A stretch of 64,000 nucleotides of DNA, from assembly GCA_030248225.1 (NCBI GenBank), contig JASANE010025007.1:1-64000 (forward strand). The letters run 5' to 3'. Shown here one piece after another: positions 8,930 to 22,794 of this stretch (the first letter of the stretch is position 1; each line of letters opens with the position of its first letter). The notes below the pieces were generated by a model. It did no database searches and was not told the DNA's origin. It was given only the letters and a program-made list of their open reading frames with translations. This stretch comes from Trileptium ribeirensis. Its lineage: Eukaryota > Nematoda > Enoplea > Enoplida > Thoracostomopsidae. Position numbers and translations under genes: made by a program.

Positions 8930-10720
8930 AAGGTTTTGCGATCTATGTCACAAGAAACTAGATTGTTATTGGCAAGCTCGCTTAAGCCAGGTTCCAAATA
9001 CAAAGAAGTGGTTCATCGTTGTGCAATGCTGTTTAATAAGCAGCATTCCGCGATTGCTCCAGACCGTGCCGAAAACTTCGCAGCGTACTTTGCTGACAAG
9101 GCTTCGACTATCAGGTTCATCTTAACCTCGGCGACTCAATTTGTCTAAAGTTCACCAGCCATCGCATTCTCTCAACTGCGTCTAACAACAGTGGACAACG
9201 ATGAAGTGCGCCAACTGATTAACATCAAACAATAGAAAATAGTGCTCATTGGATCCGCTTCCGCCAGTCTTTTTCAGGGGATATATTTATGAGCTGTGCC
9301 TTATAATCGCTGCTGTGGTGATAAACGATTTTTTGACAACAACGAGACGTCAGACCGCCAAGAACACGTTATCGTGGTACCTAAATTGAAAAAACAGGCG
9401 CAGTCATGTGCGATATAAAAAATTTTCAACCTGTCTCTAACCTGTCATATCTCTCAAAGCTGACTGAATGGGTTATTTTCGTCTGGCTCTCCAAGCATAT
9501 TAATAATAACGATCTCTTACCACAATAGCAGTCTGCGTATAAGAAAGATATTCAACTGAAACGGCTATTCTGAAAATCTGCATCGACATTCGGAATAGCA
9601 TGAACAAGAGACACACCGTTATTCTGGTATCTCTGGATATCTCGTCAACTTTTGATAATTTCGACCATGATATTCTCATGAAACGTCTCTACAACATCGG
9701 CGTATCACAGCCATCTCTACAGTTGCTCACGTTTTACCTTACCCGACGCCGTCAGCAGGTCCGCGTTGGAAACTCGCGGACCACTCAGAAGGATCTGTCC
9801 TGTGAGGTCCCTAAAGGTAGCGTGCTTGGGCTACTTCTGTTCAGCATATATACAGCGACTGTCTTCGAGATAATAACAGCGACCGGTTTTTCCGTACATT
9901 GCTACGCCAATGGCATCCAAATTTACAATTACCTCGACTCCAAAGACTCAACCGAAGTCAAAAGTACACTGCAATGGCACTGCTTATTTGCTGTTCTACG
10001 AATCTGGTTTAATGACAATAAGCTCAAATTAAATGATTAAAAACCAAACTAACATATTTCAGTCACAAAGACACATGCAAGCCATATCTACACATTGGCA
10101 ATGCCGTAATAGAATCATGGGACTATGTAAACATCCTGGATGTATATATTCCTTGACAGTCGATTATGTTTCGACCGTCAGATAACTGCTCAGTCGTGTG
10201 GTTGCACTTGGCAACTTCGCGAAATTAGCCGAACGCGTCTACGGTTTGATGAACAGACAGCAAAATGCGTCGTCCGAGCATTTGCCATGTCTCGACTAGA
10301 TTACTGTAATGCCCTGTTTTCCGGTATGTCCTTGTCTCATATCGTTCCCCTGCGACACGTGCTCTACAATGCGGCAAAGGTAGTGTCACAAACAAATGCG
10401 AACACATTACTCCGGTTCTTCGACGATCCCATTGGTTGCATGTTGAAAAGAGGATATAGTTCAAAATCCTCGTTATCCTCTTCAACGTCATCTTTACCGG
10501 CACACCTTCGTATATCTCCGATATCGTCAAACTATCAGTGCTGCCACGCCTAGCGGCCTGCCGCATACTCAACGTTGACGTTTCGCGCAGTAACAGTTTC
10601 AGCTCCGTTGCACCACTTGCATAAGATAACCTGCCATCAAGCCTGCGTGATCCTAGTAATACAGTTGCAAAGTACATATATCGACTGAAAACTTTGCTAT
10701 TTCCTGGAAAAGACGATACA
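8930..10720 (+). mobile_element. Decayed CR1-like LINE fragment
   Basis: Fragments of one non-LTR retrotransposon ORF2 lie in order on the plus strand. About 8936-9148 reads a pre-RT segment (KYKEVVHRC ... FAAYFADKAS). About 9405-9560 carries a PVSNLSYLSKLTEWV block. 9600-10040 is the RT palm. 10130-10680 is the C-terminal region (SRLDYCNALFSG, NLPSSLRDP). The part before RT is missing, so the copy is 5'-truncated, and it has frameshifts and stops throughout. The 3' end is placed loosely where similarity stops. Confidence 0.82.
9405..10680 (+). pseudogene. LINE reverse transcriptase remnant (CR1-like)
   Basis: The longest intact piece, 9600-10040, shows LDISSTFDNFDHDIL (first catalytic Asp region) and a GSVLG motif. 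The catalytic YADD box has become YANG. Residues before 9600 (PVSNLSYLSKL, then QSAYKKDIQ) and after 10130 (FAMSRLDYCNALFSG) belong to the same protein in other frames. With the catalytic pair lost and several stops, it cannot encode a working enzyme. Confidence 0.82.
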
Positions 10721-13700
10721 ATATGATATAATATTTTAACCTGAGTTGTGTTATACTCTGCTGTTCACTTATGCGCGTTTGTATATTATGCGTATTATAA
10801 ATCCGTTCTTCTTTCTATTACTACTGTAATAGGATTCAGTTTTAAACTCTTTAAAACAGCTTTAAAACACAGCGTAGCATGAGTATCCCCCATCGTGTTC
10901 ACTTTTTGAAAATAAACCCTTGTATATTTACTATAAATTAGGGTCTAGACCACCGAATTCAGAAATCCATTGACATCTCGATATTAATACAAAATTATTG
11001 TCTCGGATTTTGACGAAATCAGACCGCTTTAACAATCAAATCTGCAAACTGTAGCCTTGCATTTACAAAATCGGTGCTTGATATATATGTATTACGCTGT
11101 CATTTGTAATACAATGCTTTTGTGAAGATCAATCTAACCAAAACTAAATTGGACGTTTTCAAAAAAGTACAAAGAACCCGCGAAAGACTGTAATAAGAGA
11201 GATAAAAGAAGGCTACAACAACTATATAGAGACGTGAAAGATGTCCGCTTTTTAACATAAATGCAGCTTGGATGATTATATTGATATCGATGTATCGATA
11301 TATCAACATATTACTAGCTATGAAGAGTCCGCACTGCAGTCCGCAAAGACTTGTATTTGAAAGCACGGAGATAGATATCTATATGACACATCCCTATGGG
11401 TGTGATATCACAAGTCGTTTGATTGCTCCTCTCTTCTAATCATGACTGCTCATTGCAAGATTGATCCTGACCTATAAAAGTTGTGGCTTTTGTTCGAATT
11501 GTTAATTGAATGGTGACCGAGATGACGTCACATTTGGAGCTCCGTGTTGGTATTCCTTCAGCGGCTTGTACCGCGGCTGTGCTATTGCCAGCACTTGTTA
11601 TAGCTTAATAGTTGACATCGATTACGTCATAGTAAAAGCAAGGACAAACAATTGTCAAATCCAATCAGCTCACATGTGCTGTGCCACAACCATGGTTATT
11701 TGCAATGTGCCCACTTCGCGCTCCTTGCTAGCATTATCTATAATTTGACAATCAGTTAGCACAGGAGTCGAAACAGTTTAAAAGATGTTTTTCTTGCATG
11801 GAAACATCACATTGTCATTATGGGCATCTGTTATAGATCCTCTTCAAAGCTAAAAAAGGAGATGAAAAATTTCCCAGAAATTTTGCGGGAATATACTGCA
11901 TAAACACCGAAAATTTGAAAATTCTATGCACACAGTAATTCTCTGGATTCTGATCGATCGTATAATGCAGCAATTATCCAATAATTTAAAAATGTGGTTG
12001 TTAATTGATTGCAAGCTCCAGTTATTCTCCAGCTGCAATCAAAGCACAGTAATTTTAATTTTTATGGAACAATTTTATTACCTCATTAAATGTTAAAGTA
12101 GACTATTAAGCAAGGAACACATAGTATGTCATTGCCGAGTAAAAGAACAGCAGTGCTAAATCAGGTTTTATACTGCAGTAATGGAACTTTGAGTAACGAT
12201 ATGCGAAAAACCAGTTTGATACATCATTCATACTATCGAATGAATATGGTACAACATAAAAACGAACGCTGCTAGATGTATTTAATATAGGGAAATTATT
12301 TGTCGCAAAATATATTATGACTTGTCATCCAAAACGTCGATATTGGTAAGTATTGATTAATTGTATGTTAATTTATGAAGTTGTCTGAATTGTCACCAAA
12401 AATTTTGATTAGTCACCAAAACTATAACTGATTAAGAAGTTGCACCAGTTGCTATAGTACCAAAGGCTCGCGTTTGTGAGCTTAAAACATATTGGTAGCG
12501 CAGCTTGTGATGATTATAATACACTAACCGGAATAAAGTGTGCAAAGAAGAACGAACATCCAGTGGATTGTTGTGCCACAATTTGGCATCGAAAGAGTTA
12601 GCAAAGGTAATATGGTTCAAAATTCTTATCTCATTCTTAACAACGTTTCTAATCTTAAAACCCAGATTGAAACTTCAGCAATTTCAAACAATAATATTAT
12701 ACCTATGGTTACACTTCACATTTACTTACACGTGTAAAGTTAATTTAAGCCTTACTGTTTTTAATATATTGCCTATTAATTACAATTTAGGCCCCCTTTA
12801 AGGCATTCTCAGTGGAGGCAACGATATATACTTACGGGTCTGGCAAACCTGTGTTATGCCGACGACTGTTGAAACGAACTTGCGTAAAAGGCAAGGAAAC
12901 TAAACGATTTCATAAAACATAACTCTCCCGCATTTATTACTATTACAACACATAGCAAATGCGTTTCTCGATTGCGTTGATATGCAATCAAGTGATTGAC
13001 ATTCTCAAAGCGATCGTAACCATGTTAGTGCAATACGTTCGTTCATTACAAATACAATCAAAATCATATATAAAATAGGTATTGTAATTTAACCCAGTGG
13101 GTTTTGAGCACGGGGCAAGCCCAATGTGTAGGACACTCAATTGTCCACCTATCCTCTAACGTGAAAACCTCACTTAGTGAAAAACTCACTTCCATATTTT
13201 AACATATTTATTTTACTGAGCTACTTCCATCACATAAATAAGCTCCTCCACGTCCACATATATCAATGGGTTTGTTAATTTCTATTAAGATAAGCATATA
13301 TTACATAAATTTATTTGACAAACAGATAGATTACACATATTTATTTGGAGGAAATTATTTTCAAGCAAAAAACCCTCGTTATCAGAAACATTTGACAACA
13401 TTTATTTTTAAGGCTTTTGTTACAATTCATACAATAATTTATTAAATTGGGCATCGTCAAAAATTCAACCTTGTTGGTAATTCAGAATATTTTTGGTAGC
13501 AATGAAATATCTTCCTTAGTAATATATACTCAGGAAATTAGTGCTTATTTTTTAATTTTACGTCACGTCAAAATACTTCGAAAACGAATAAATAAAGAAC
13601 TAGATGTTTCGCTGGGACCGGTATGGTAAATAACCTTAAATATTGGCTGGCCAAAACAAAACATGAATAACAATTAGATTCATCGCAACGAATAGGTGAT

Positions 13701-13724
13701 AAACTGCTTTAATGTAAGATAACT
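10721..13724. other. Intergenic AT-rich stretch
   Basis: No protein similarity, RNA gene or clear repeat was recognised. The short ORFs have no recognisable motifs and lack any supporting context. Confidence 0.35.
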
Positions 13725-13736
13725 CATTACAAAAAT

Positions 13737-14623
13737 ACTGACGCATGTGACGCATGCAACCGATCGGTTCACTTCGCCTGCCTCGACCTCAGCCAACATG
13801 CTGCCGCCACCATTCAAGGTAACGTCAACATCTTAATCCAATGCAACAGCTGCCTTCAACAGCACCGCCCAACAGCCGCCAACACAACAACCGCTCCCGA
13901 CAACGCTCGTATAGAAGCCATTGAACAACAAATAGCTCAACTAAATGCTTCAATCAAGGCGTTATGCGACTCCTTGGCACCCATCCGTCTCCCAACGACA
14001 ATACTCCAAGCCCACCTTCATTTGCTGAAGTTCTTGCACGAAATATTTCTTCTATCCAAAATGAACAATCTCCTAAAGTAGCATCAACTTCCATACCCGA
14101 CTCTGACGAAATTCGCCGTAGATGTATTGTTGTCGCCGGTTTGATCCAAAACGGCTACGACTTAGCCGACGCTAACGAAATGTGTCGCAATCTAGACCCT
14201 TCATCAGCTATTGTTGAAGTGTTCCGAATGGGACGCATTAGACACAATAATGAAACTAACAATAATCCTGTCTCTCCACGTCTTTTAAAAGTGAGATTCC
14301 CTGCGTCTTCAGTTGCGAAATCAATACTACATGAAGCCAAACGTTTACGTCATATTGATGCCTAAAAAGGCATTTATATTCGTAAATCCATGAATAATGA
14401 CGATCGCAAATGCTTAGGGGCTCTCCGATAAACTGTTCACAAACTTAACAATGACTTGGAATCTAAAAACAACAATACTTCGCGATATGTTGTGACTGAT
14501 GATAAACTTGTTTTATTTTCTGGTTGTAGCCGAGTTGCTGGACGCCTAATTGGTGGAAAGCGAATGGATGTAAGCTACGATGTCATAGTAAACGGCAATA
14601 AATATATCGTTAAGTTAAACTAG
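13737..14623 (+). pseudogene. LINE ORF1 remnant with PHD-like zinc finger
   Basis: From 13746 the frame reads CDAC, then HFAC, then CNSC, giving a C-x2-C ... H-x2-C ... C-x2-C pattern like the PHD-type fingers in ORF1 of some CR1-group LINEs. A short heptad-like stretch (about 13915-13955) follows. A frameshift near 13965-14020 moves the frame to 13964-14365, which carries SFAEVLARN and RRRCIVVAGL, resembling the esterase-free ORF1 type with an RRM-like fold. A stop at 14363 is followed by more of the same protein (IRKSMNNDDRKCL) up to about 14623. ORF1 proteins bind element RNA; this one is broken. Confidence 0.7.
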
Positions 14624-14669
14624 TAAGGGGAGCTTGTCCATCTCTAACGAAGAATTTAACACAAATTAA

Positions 14670-17190
14670 CTGTGTTTTCTTTAACGCTCAAAGCTTAGTT
14701 AATAAACTTAATATACTTGAAAGCCTCCTTAATAGTCGAACACATCATGTTATTGCCGTTTGCGAAACCTGGTTGCACAATGAAATTCCGTGTAGCTCAG
14801 TTTCTAGCAATGATTATTCTGTTATTCGTAAAGATAGAACAGCAGGTCGTGGTGGCGGAATAGCACTTTTTGCGCACAAGTCACTAACGTTTTTGCCAGT
14901 AAAATTTTTAGATAGTGCAGAAAATAAACTAATTTGTATTGATTTTTTGACACCTGAAAAACACAGAATAATATGCGCATACCGCCCACCAGACTATTCA
15001 GAAACTGAAACTGAACGTTTAATGCATGAAATTGAAAAGTTGAAAACTTGTGTAAAGTCTCATGGCCTGTAACAATAGCAGGCGATTTCAATCACCCAGA
15101 AATTGACTGGACATTTTTAACTGGCCTGACCAGCGAAAAACTACAATTTTTATGAACACGATATTAAAACTTGGTTTGACACAAATGGTTCATTTTCCAA
15201 CACGTAAGAGCAACATTCTGGACCTTGTATTAGCAAGTGACCCTTTGAAAACATTCAACATCCAGGTTGGTCCTAAATTTTGGGACCATTATTCTGTTAA
15301 TTTTTCGATACATTGTTCTTCTTTTTCTGCACACACCAACCATGACACGTTCAAGTATGATTTTCGGCGTGCTGATTATTGTGCTCTGAAAATATATTTA
15401 TCATCTATTGACTGGGAGTTTTTGATGCAATCCGCTTTTACGGTGGACCAAAAATGGAACATTTTCTCTGACATCGTAACCTATAGTTTTAATTTGTTTG
15501 TACCTAAAACTAGTGTTTCTTCTAAAACTTACTTTCCTGCTTATATTAAAAAGCTATTTAAACAAAAGAACAAAACCTGGCATCAATGCCAATTAACAGG
15601 GAATTTTTCAGAATATAAAGTAGTTACTAAAGAGTGCGTTTCCGCTTTAAAGAAATATAGATTAAAACGCGAACACGCAGTTCTCAGCGTTACTAATCAG
15701 CAGAACATGTTATTTAAATACGTTAATATGCAAATTAAAGTTAATACAGGTGTTGAGCTATAAAATCGTCTGATGGCACTGTCGCTTTTTAAGATGCTGA
15801 AAAATGTAATATTATTTCTGATGCGTTTACCTATGTATATAATGTCGATAATGGTATTTTGCCTATGTTTAATATTCGCTCTGAATCGAAATTATCATGG
15901 GTAGCATTTCCCCCGTACATTGTTCATAAATTTCTAAACTATTTGAAACCGAAATTTAGCCACTCGCCAGATGGTATTCCTCAGTTTTTTCTTCGCGAAT
16001 TAATAGACCTAATTTGTTTTCCATTAGTACACATTTTTGAACAATCATTTTTGACAAGCACCCTACCAAAAGTTCGGCTAAATTCTGACATTATTCCAAT
16101 ATTCAAAAAAGGCGATACTTCGGATCCCTTAAATTACAGACCTATATCTTTAATTTCAAACTACTCTAAATTGATGGAAACGATAATCAATCATTACATC
16201 GTAGAACATCTGAACAATAATAACCTACTTTTCCCAGGGCAGCATGGTTTTGTCTCTAAAAGGTCAACATGCACTCAATTTTTTAGAATCCACTTATCAT
16301 TAGTGAAATGCATTAGAAAGAGGAAATTCAGTTTATGTTCTATACATTGACTTTGCAAAAGCTTTTGACACTGTGTCACATCCGAAACTAATTAATAAGT
16401 TATCGCAATTTGGTATTTCGGGTCTGTTGCAAAAATGGATAGGTGCCTTTCTATCTAACCGAAGGTTTCGAGTAAAAATTGACAACAGTTTTTCAAATCA
16501 TCATCCAGTTTCTTCTGGAGTCCCCAAGGAAGTGTTCTTGGACCAACTTTATTCCTAATGCAGCAACATATCAGATCTTGGTGTCAATTTAGACGCAAAT
16601 CTAAATTTTTCGAATCATGTGAATGTCATCATTGCTAAAGCATACCGTGTGATTAACATGCTCTTTCGGTCGTTTATTACTTGTGATGTAACAGCTTTTA
16701 TTACTGCTTACAAATGGTATGTTCGTCCTATATTAGAATACGCTTCTCCGGTGTGGTCTCCTTGTACTCTACGAGAGATAGACAAACTCGAAATAGTACA
16801 ACGGTATTTCACTCGTAGACTATTTTTTCGTGCCAAACTTGATGAACAATCATACGAAAATCGCATAATTTATCGTAATCTCGAACCCCTAGAACTCCGT
16901 CGTCTAAAATTAGATTTAGGTATGATGTATAAGTGTTTAACTAAGCAAGTGTCCGCATGCTCAGACATTTTTACTCTTTCTCATGATTCGCGTACTCGAG
17001 GCCATAGCTACAAAGTAGCTCAGCCCAAATTTCATAAAAATATTCAAAAACATAACTTTTGCGTTCGAGCAATTAATATATGAAACTCCCTTCCTGAAGA
17101 AGTTATTAGATGCACCAGTTACAAGAGTTTTTATAAAGCACTAAATGCAACTGATATCAATATGTACTTACACTACAATCGTCACCAGTG
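14670..17190 (+). pseudogene. LINE ORF2 remnant: AP endonuclease and reverse transcriptase
   Basis: The endonuclease runs from about 14670 (FFNAQSLVNKL, then CETWL with the catalytic Glu, RGGGIALFAH, ICAYRPPD) through GDFNHPEIDW near 15085 to LDLVLAS and DHYSVNF near 15300. The RT begins at about 15960 (SPDGIPQFFLREL) and continues with FKKGDTSDPLNYRPISL, QHGFVSKRSTC and, after a frame change near 16345, DFAKAFDTVSHPKL. It reaches SSGVPKEVFLDQL near 16550 and then jumps straight to the post-palm region (SDLGVNLDANLNFS, near 16575). The YADD segment is deleted. The C-terminal part (16619-17083) is fairly intact (ILEYASPVWSP). Confidence 0.88.
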
Positions 17191-17401
17191 ATCAGATGTT
17201 AGTTGGAGTAAGCTCCCTTTCTGATCGAAATGTTTATTGAAACCGATATATATAAATAATAGGTCTACTTTTGGGTAGCAGTTCCATTGCAAGTATAGTT
17301 TGATCACCTATACCTTATTTACACTTTTGCTATTCTTCCCATTGTCTATAATATTGATTTGTTTTCAATAAACTAAACTAACTAACTAAAACTAACTAAA
17401 A

Positions 17402-20400
17402 ATATAGTCAATGGTAGAAAACACAGATATTTACACTTCCTGTCATGAACTATAACCGTTATACTGATGCAACTTGGTATTTAGGTAGTAGCTAAAGAAC
17501 ATGATAATCTAATAATATATTTTACAGTAAAATAAATTTGTTTAGTGATAAAAATATATTTTAATGTTTCTCACGTTGTAAAAATTTCAAGAGAAAGTTA
17601 TTGGCATCATGCAATAGACATTGTAAAGCCCAGTATATAATTAAAAATTTGCGTATGTCCACGGCTCTTTGCAGATAAAAATTGCAAACACCTTAAGACC
17701 CCGTAAAACAGTTAATGGGTGTAATTACCTGCTGTGTAAACCGACGGTGATATCTGTAACTTTCGACCACCACCGTTTTCCTTATAAAAAGATAATTCGA
17801 ACTATTGCACACACAAACAAGAAGCACGACAAGTCCATCCAAACACTGTGACATGAATATCATGTTGGTTTTACACGAACGAGGCCGCATCAGAACAGGA
17901 TGTGAGAATGTACTTATCTGGCATGCTTTAATCTCAGGGAAACACCACCTTCGCAGTTGCTTAATTTTGTTAACTTTGTCACAGCTTCATTTAGCAGATT
18001 ATTACTATGATTCGCGAGGTTTTCAAACGATTTTACGACGTACCAATGAAGGTGTGCTTTTACTGAACCCGGTTGTGTGAAATAAAATTGCCTGGTCGAA
18101 TTTGCTTAATCAGGAATTTTTACAGACAATTGTGCACCACGAATCACTCGGCACCTGCTAGCCAGTCATAGATGCCAACGTGGAACAATGTATAAGATAC
18201 CACTACCAAAATGGTAGGTGTGAAAACTTGACTGTCTTGCAGTGCCACCGCCAAAAACTCTAAATATACATAAATTCACTTATGGTGCAAGTTGAACATG
18301 ATTTGAACTTTTTAATTTGAATGATATTCACGTTTAATATTTACATTTATATTTATTTTACAATTTTAAGCCCTATGCGCATGATTAAACAGTACGTCAT
18401 GTCATTCACGACATACTTAATGTAAACGCTAGCTTTCCGTCTTATAAGCCTTATGCTAAACGTAAAGCTAAGTCTAGGCTGCCCTAGTTCGAACCAGGCA
18501 CACTGCTCTGTTCCTGCTTCAATGATATATCGTATCGAGCTTTATGATTATTTGGCACAAAAAGGCCCTACGACAGACAAGTTTGTACCGTCTGGTTTGG
18601 ATTTATTGTTAAAGTTTTTGCCAGACATGTTTTTTAATCTAAGAGTATATCTAGATTCTAACGATATCCTTAATGCACATAAATGTAGTTCGTTGTCACT
18701 AATATTAAATTACTTACATTATATTAATGATGATGCCAGATCCGACATTGGATTCGCTCTAATAAATCTATATAGATTATCTAAAATAAATATAGCTACT
18801 AGCGAAATCACAGTATTCCAATTAAAATTCATTATACAAATTCCGAACCGTGTCAACTAAATCTATGACTTAATAGTTGGCATATCATGTAAGACCGTGT
18901 TACTCAACGTTGAGCATTCCATTCCACTACGAGACATTATATACTTTATTTTGGTCAGGATGCTACCGCGATAGTTATGCACTGCAATTCGAATCCCATT
19001 CATACCAATAAATCGTACAATATCAACTTCGCAATGTTATCTAATCGAACAATGGTAAATTCAATAATAATGTTTTCAACGACACAGTCAATATGACTAT
19101 TTTTTGTTAAGCCGTAAATATGGCTGGATGAATCCGAGACGCTTGCCGCACGCCACACCACTATCAACTGGTTACGGCAATCCAGCGGTTTGATTTGTAA
19201 AACACTTCGATAGAACACCAGTAAGGCTAGGAAATAACGTGCAAGCTTGCAATAAACAGTCGGGCAAAAGGTAAAAGCAATGTCACAGACTGACCGCTGT
19301 GAGAGAAATAACAATCAACGTATCACACACTTTGCTTGATTACATCAGTGCGGGGGGCTGACACCTAAAATGGCAATGTTTTGCGCACTCAACAACAGTA
19401 TCAACTATTATTAATTGTATCCGTATTAACTGATTAATCTTGACAACTCCCTACAGCCTTATTGACACCTTTAATTAATGTATTTTATTGTTAAGCTATG
19501 TTGCCTTCGAGAACGGCTAGTGTATTGAATTTCAGCTCTTATCAGTAAGTTTCGCACAAAAAGTCTTCGCTACATATAAAACGTGCGCTGACTTTGCACT
19601 AAAGTTTAGTTTCTTTGCGAAAATATGTTTCTACGATTGTGTTTACTTTTTAGACAACTGTTGATAGCTGGCAGAAATTCAGACAACCGGCCGTGTTAGC
19701 TAGCAATTTGGGGGGGGGGGTTAATGGCCAGCCAGATACAGTAGAGCAGATGATTTGGGACAAAGCCGACAAATTGAGCAAACGGTTTTGAGCTTAAGTA
19801 GCTGCACACTATATTTTTGTTTTGTAAGCATGATACAGTTCTTTACTGTGCCATATAATGTTCACGCTATCTTGTCACATTCCGTCAGCGTCCTTTGTCT
19901 TCTGTAATATTCACTATACAATTTTTGGTTTGATAAAGTTTGTAGTACTATATGTACATAATTAATAACATTTTTCGTTGGACGATATATTTTTTGATAC
20001 CTTAATCCATTCCTACGATGTTAACATGTGCTTGTCAGGTGAATTTAACATTAATAACCACCAAATAAGCTATAGTTAATTTAATAACTACTTTGTCTTG
20101 GTTAATTTCACAAAGCCAAATCAACATTTCAGATGTTCCTGACAGTCATTTGGATATTTTGTGCTTAATGTCAGTGCTGAATCTTTTGAAGCACATCCAT
20201 TAGACTGTAGCATTGTTTCCACCTTGGGAGATTAATGGCCAATGTTGTATTTCATTAACTTTTGATTAACAATATCTTTTACATATCGTTGTCATTATAT
20301 AAAATAAGTGTACAAGTCATTTATACAGCTACTAAACTGGTGTCATAATGTATTGCTTTGCGGATTGTTCTACGGTCAGAAGTAGCTTTACCGAATCAAG

Positions 20401-22790
20401 TTCACGTCCAGTTAATATTTCTATATTACGCAGAACCTAAACTGCAAAATTATCGTGTTGTTCTCTTGTGACTTTGATCGAACAGCTTTATTAATTTTAA
20501 AGGATTTGTCACGATCTAGTAAAGCTATTCAATCTAAAATTGCAGTTATTTATGCGCTGCTGAAGTTACATGTATATAACTGGAGAAATGCTAACAAAAT
20601 TGCTCTGTATAGCACTTGGCTTATCAGAATGTTTGTACATTTTTTGTTCTGACACGAAAACAAAAATCCGCTTCCATGTTTACTCAATTACTGTCTCACA
20701 AATAAGACGTTGCAGCCATTGAACTAGGTTCACACGCAAATTTCATTGCGACCGTGGCAATATAATCATTATGGAACAACGAACAATAATATCATTACAA
20801 TATGTCTGACAAAAGGATAAACCACTATCACAACTTGACTACTGTGAGAAAACACGAATTTATATAATATTTGACACAATGAATCCAAGAACTTGAAAAA
20901 TTATTGTAAACCAGGTCAAAAGCCTACTAATTGCTATTTTGTATTGTTTTACAAGTCCTGTCGGGAGATGTTTGTGTTGTAAACGTATTTTTGTGTTTTC
21001 TATTCATATAAGCAGGGAATGCATTAGATTAAGTTTCTCACACACAGTTGACGACATTGTGAACATATTGTCTCTTCAACCATGTAGTTGCGATATTGTT
21101 TTCTATATCACAGAAGCTTCAATCGCGAAGCTCAAACTTATATACATAGACATAAACTTTTGGCCATTGATGTTTGCCATCGTGTTAACAAATTGTTATG
21201 CAATGGTACAGACCCGGCGTTAGGGCCGCCGTACCTCCAACCTAGAGGGGAAACTCACATGTCAAACAGCCGAACACAAAAAATACCAATCATTTTCTGG
21301 TAAATAAAATATTCTGGCGCATAAAATCATATCTAATACAGCCAGTTACAAATTGAATCTTTCAAAATTGTAACCATTATACTCTAACTAGGCGGTGGGA
21401 GGCGCACCCTATCATATATACTTGATTTTTTCAATTACTTCGAGAAGACTAGCGCACGAATTTGTTCCCAGAAATTTTATTTCAGTGTTTTCTTTCAAAT
21501 ATGGACTGCAGGGCGCGTGTGGTACAGGGTTACACATACCATAGTTTGGGGCACCTCGTACCATAATTTGGAAAGGACTAGTCATACCATAGTTGGGGGC
21601 CGCTAACACCTATCTGGTACTCACACCATAGTTTAGAAAAGCCCACTGACATACTAGCGCTAGCCCTGCTACGACCGACATCACCCTTATGCATAGTCAT
21701 TCGTTCTAAAAAAACGTTAGTGCTGATCTTGTCTTTTAGAGAAAGATTTCATTCATACTGTAAGGGTTGAGGCATTTTGCAAATGTCAAATTATTGTCAA
21801 ATATCGGTGTTAATTCGATTGACTATGCAAATATCTTATGAAATAGTTTTGTCAGAAGATAAAACGTATTAGTTAGCTAGTTATCCAAGAGTTGCGGAAA
21901 AATTGTTTAAAATGTATACCCAGTATTAACGGAAACCAGTTCCAATACGGCTTTTGCAGCTATCGTGTAAATGTGGCGGCACATATTTTGTGCAGCTTTC
22001 AGCGCTTGGACAAAATTGACGTATCTACTTCTTAGTACACAGCATATCCCGTGAGAGAAAACCCAGCAGCGTCAAAATTTGACAGTTGTAAACAAGCTTT
22101 TGTAACACTGATTGACCAACAGTTTCTCAACATGTAGCCCCAATCGATACGATCTGTCAAATAAATTACAAAATATTATGCAACACAAATGAGACGACTT
22201 CGTTGCAGGTGTTTCTCGGGTAGTTATGTGATTGTTTGATTCAAATTTCAACTACTGCACCTACGATATTCGAAAATAAATATAAGACATAGGCGCTTAT
22301 AATGCGAAATACAGCTGAACCTTAAGGACGACAAAGCCATTTTTTCACCTTTACTCCACTGAAGAACTACACCAAAAGCAGGAGGAAAATTTTAGCAATG
22401 TATTGCAAGTAAATTATCGGATTCTTTATGAACTAGGAACAAGTTTTTTTCACATACATATAATATTTCGACATTTATTAAATTTTACTACCCTTGGCGG
22501 AACCCATATCCCTAACGAAACCAGTTACCCCGTAAGCTGGGGTACCTTAGAAAACTATGATACGAGAATATGTTTCAACCATGGGCAAGCATCGTTTATA
22601 TAACCAGTCATCATTGCTCAGTTTAAATGTTTAAATATATACATATGCAGTTGACACACACTGTTATTGCGTGTTGTGTATTTTTGTATGAACTTGTGGA
22701 AACGTTGATAGATCTCAGGTTTGATTTTTACGGCACACCGTATAGGTTTGTGATGGCAACAAGTATAGACAAGCGATAGGCTAAATTTTG
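17402..22790. other. Gene-free stretch
   Basis: No gene recognised. A run of ten G lies near 19711-19720. Around 21530-21640 the phrase accatagtttgg recurs about four times, giving a small minisatellite-like patch. The ORF at 18453-18860 (135 codons) has no recognisable motif and no splice context that I could find. Confidence 0.35.
21525..21645 (+). repeat. Small minisatellite-like patch (accatagtttgg)
   Basis: Four diverged copies of a taccatagtttggggc-like phrase lie within about 120 bp, 27 to 40 bp apart. The patch is GC-richer than its surroundings. Confidence 0.5.
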
Positions 22791-22794
22791 ATCA

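Larger units (their letters stand above)
13725..17401 (+). mobile_element. Decayed two-ORF LINE (CR1/Rex1-like superfamily)
   Basis: ORF1 remnant, then ORF2 with AP-endonuclease and RT, then a 3' tail, all on the plus strand. The 3' end is well marked: an AATAAA at 17367-17372 and then a short tail of aact repeats ending near 17401, as many CR1-type elements end in short tandem repeats. The 5' end is placed where coding similarity begins. The copy carries frameshifts, stops and an internal deletion in RT. Confidence 0.87.

Noticed and set aside
10225..10677. Minus-strand ORF of 150 codons
   Set aside because: It lies opposite the LINE C-terminal region, which has clear RT-family similarity on the plus strand.
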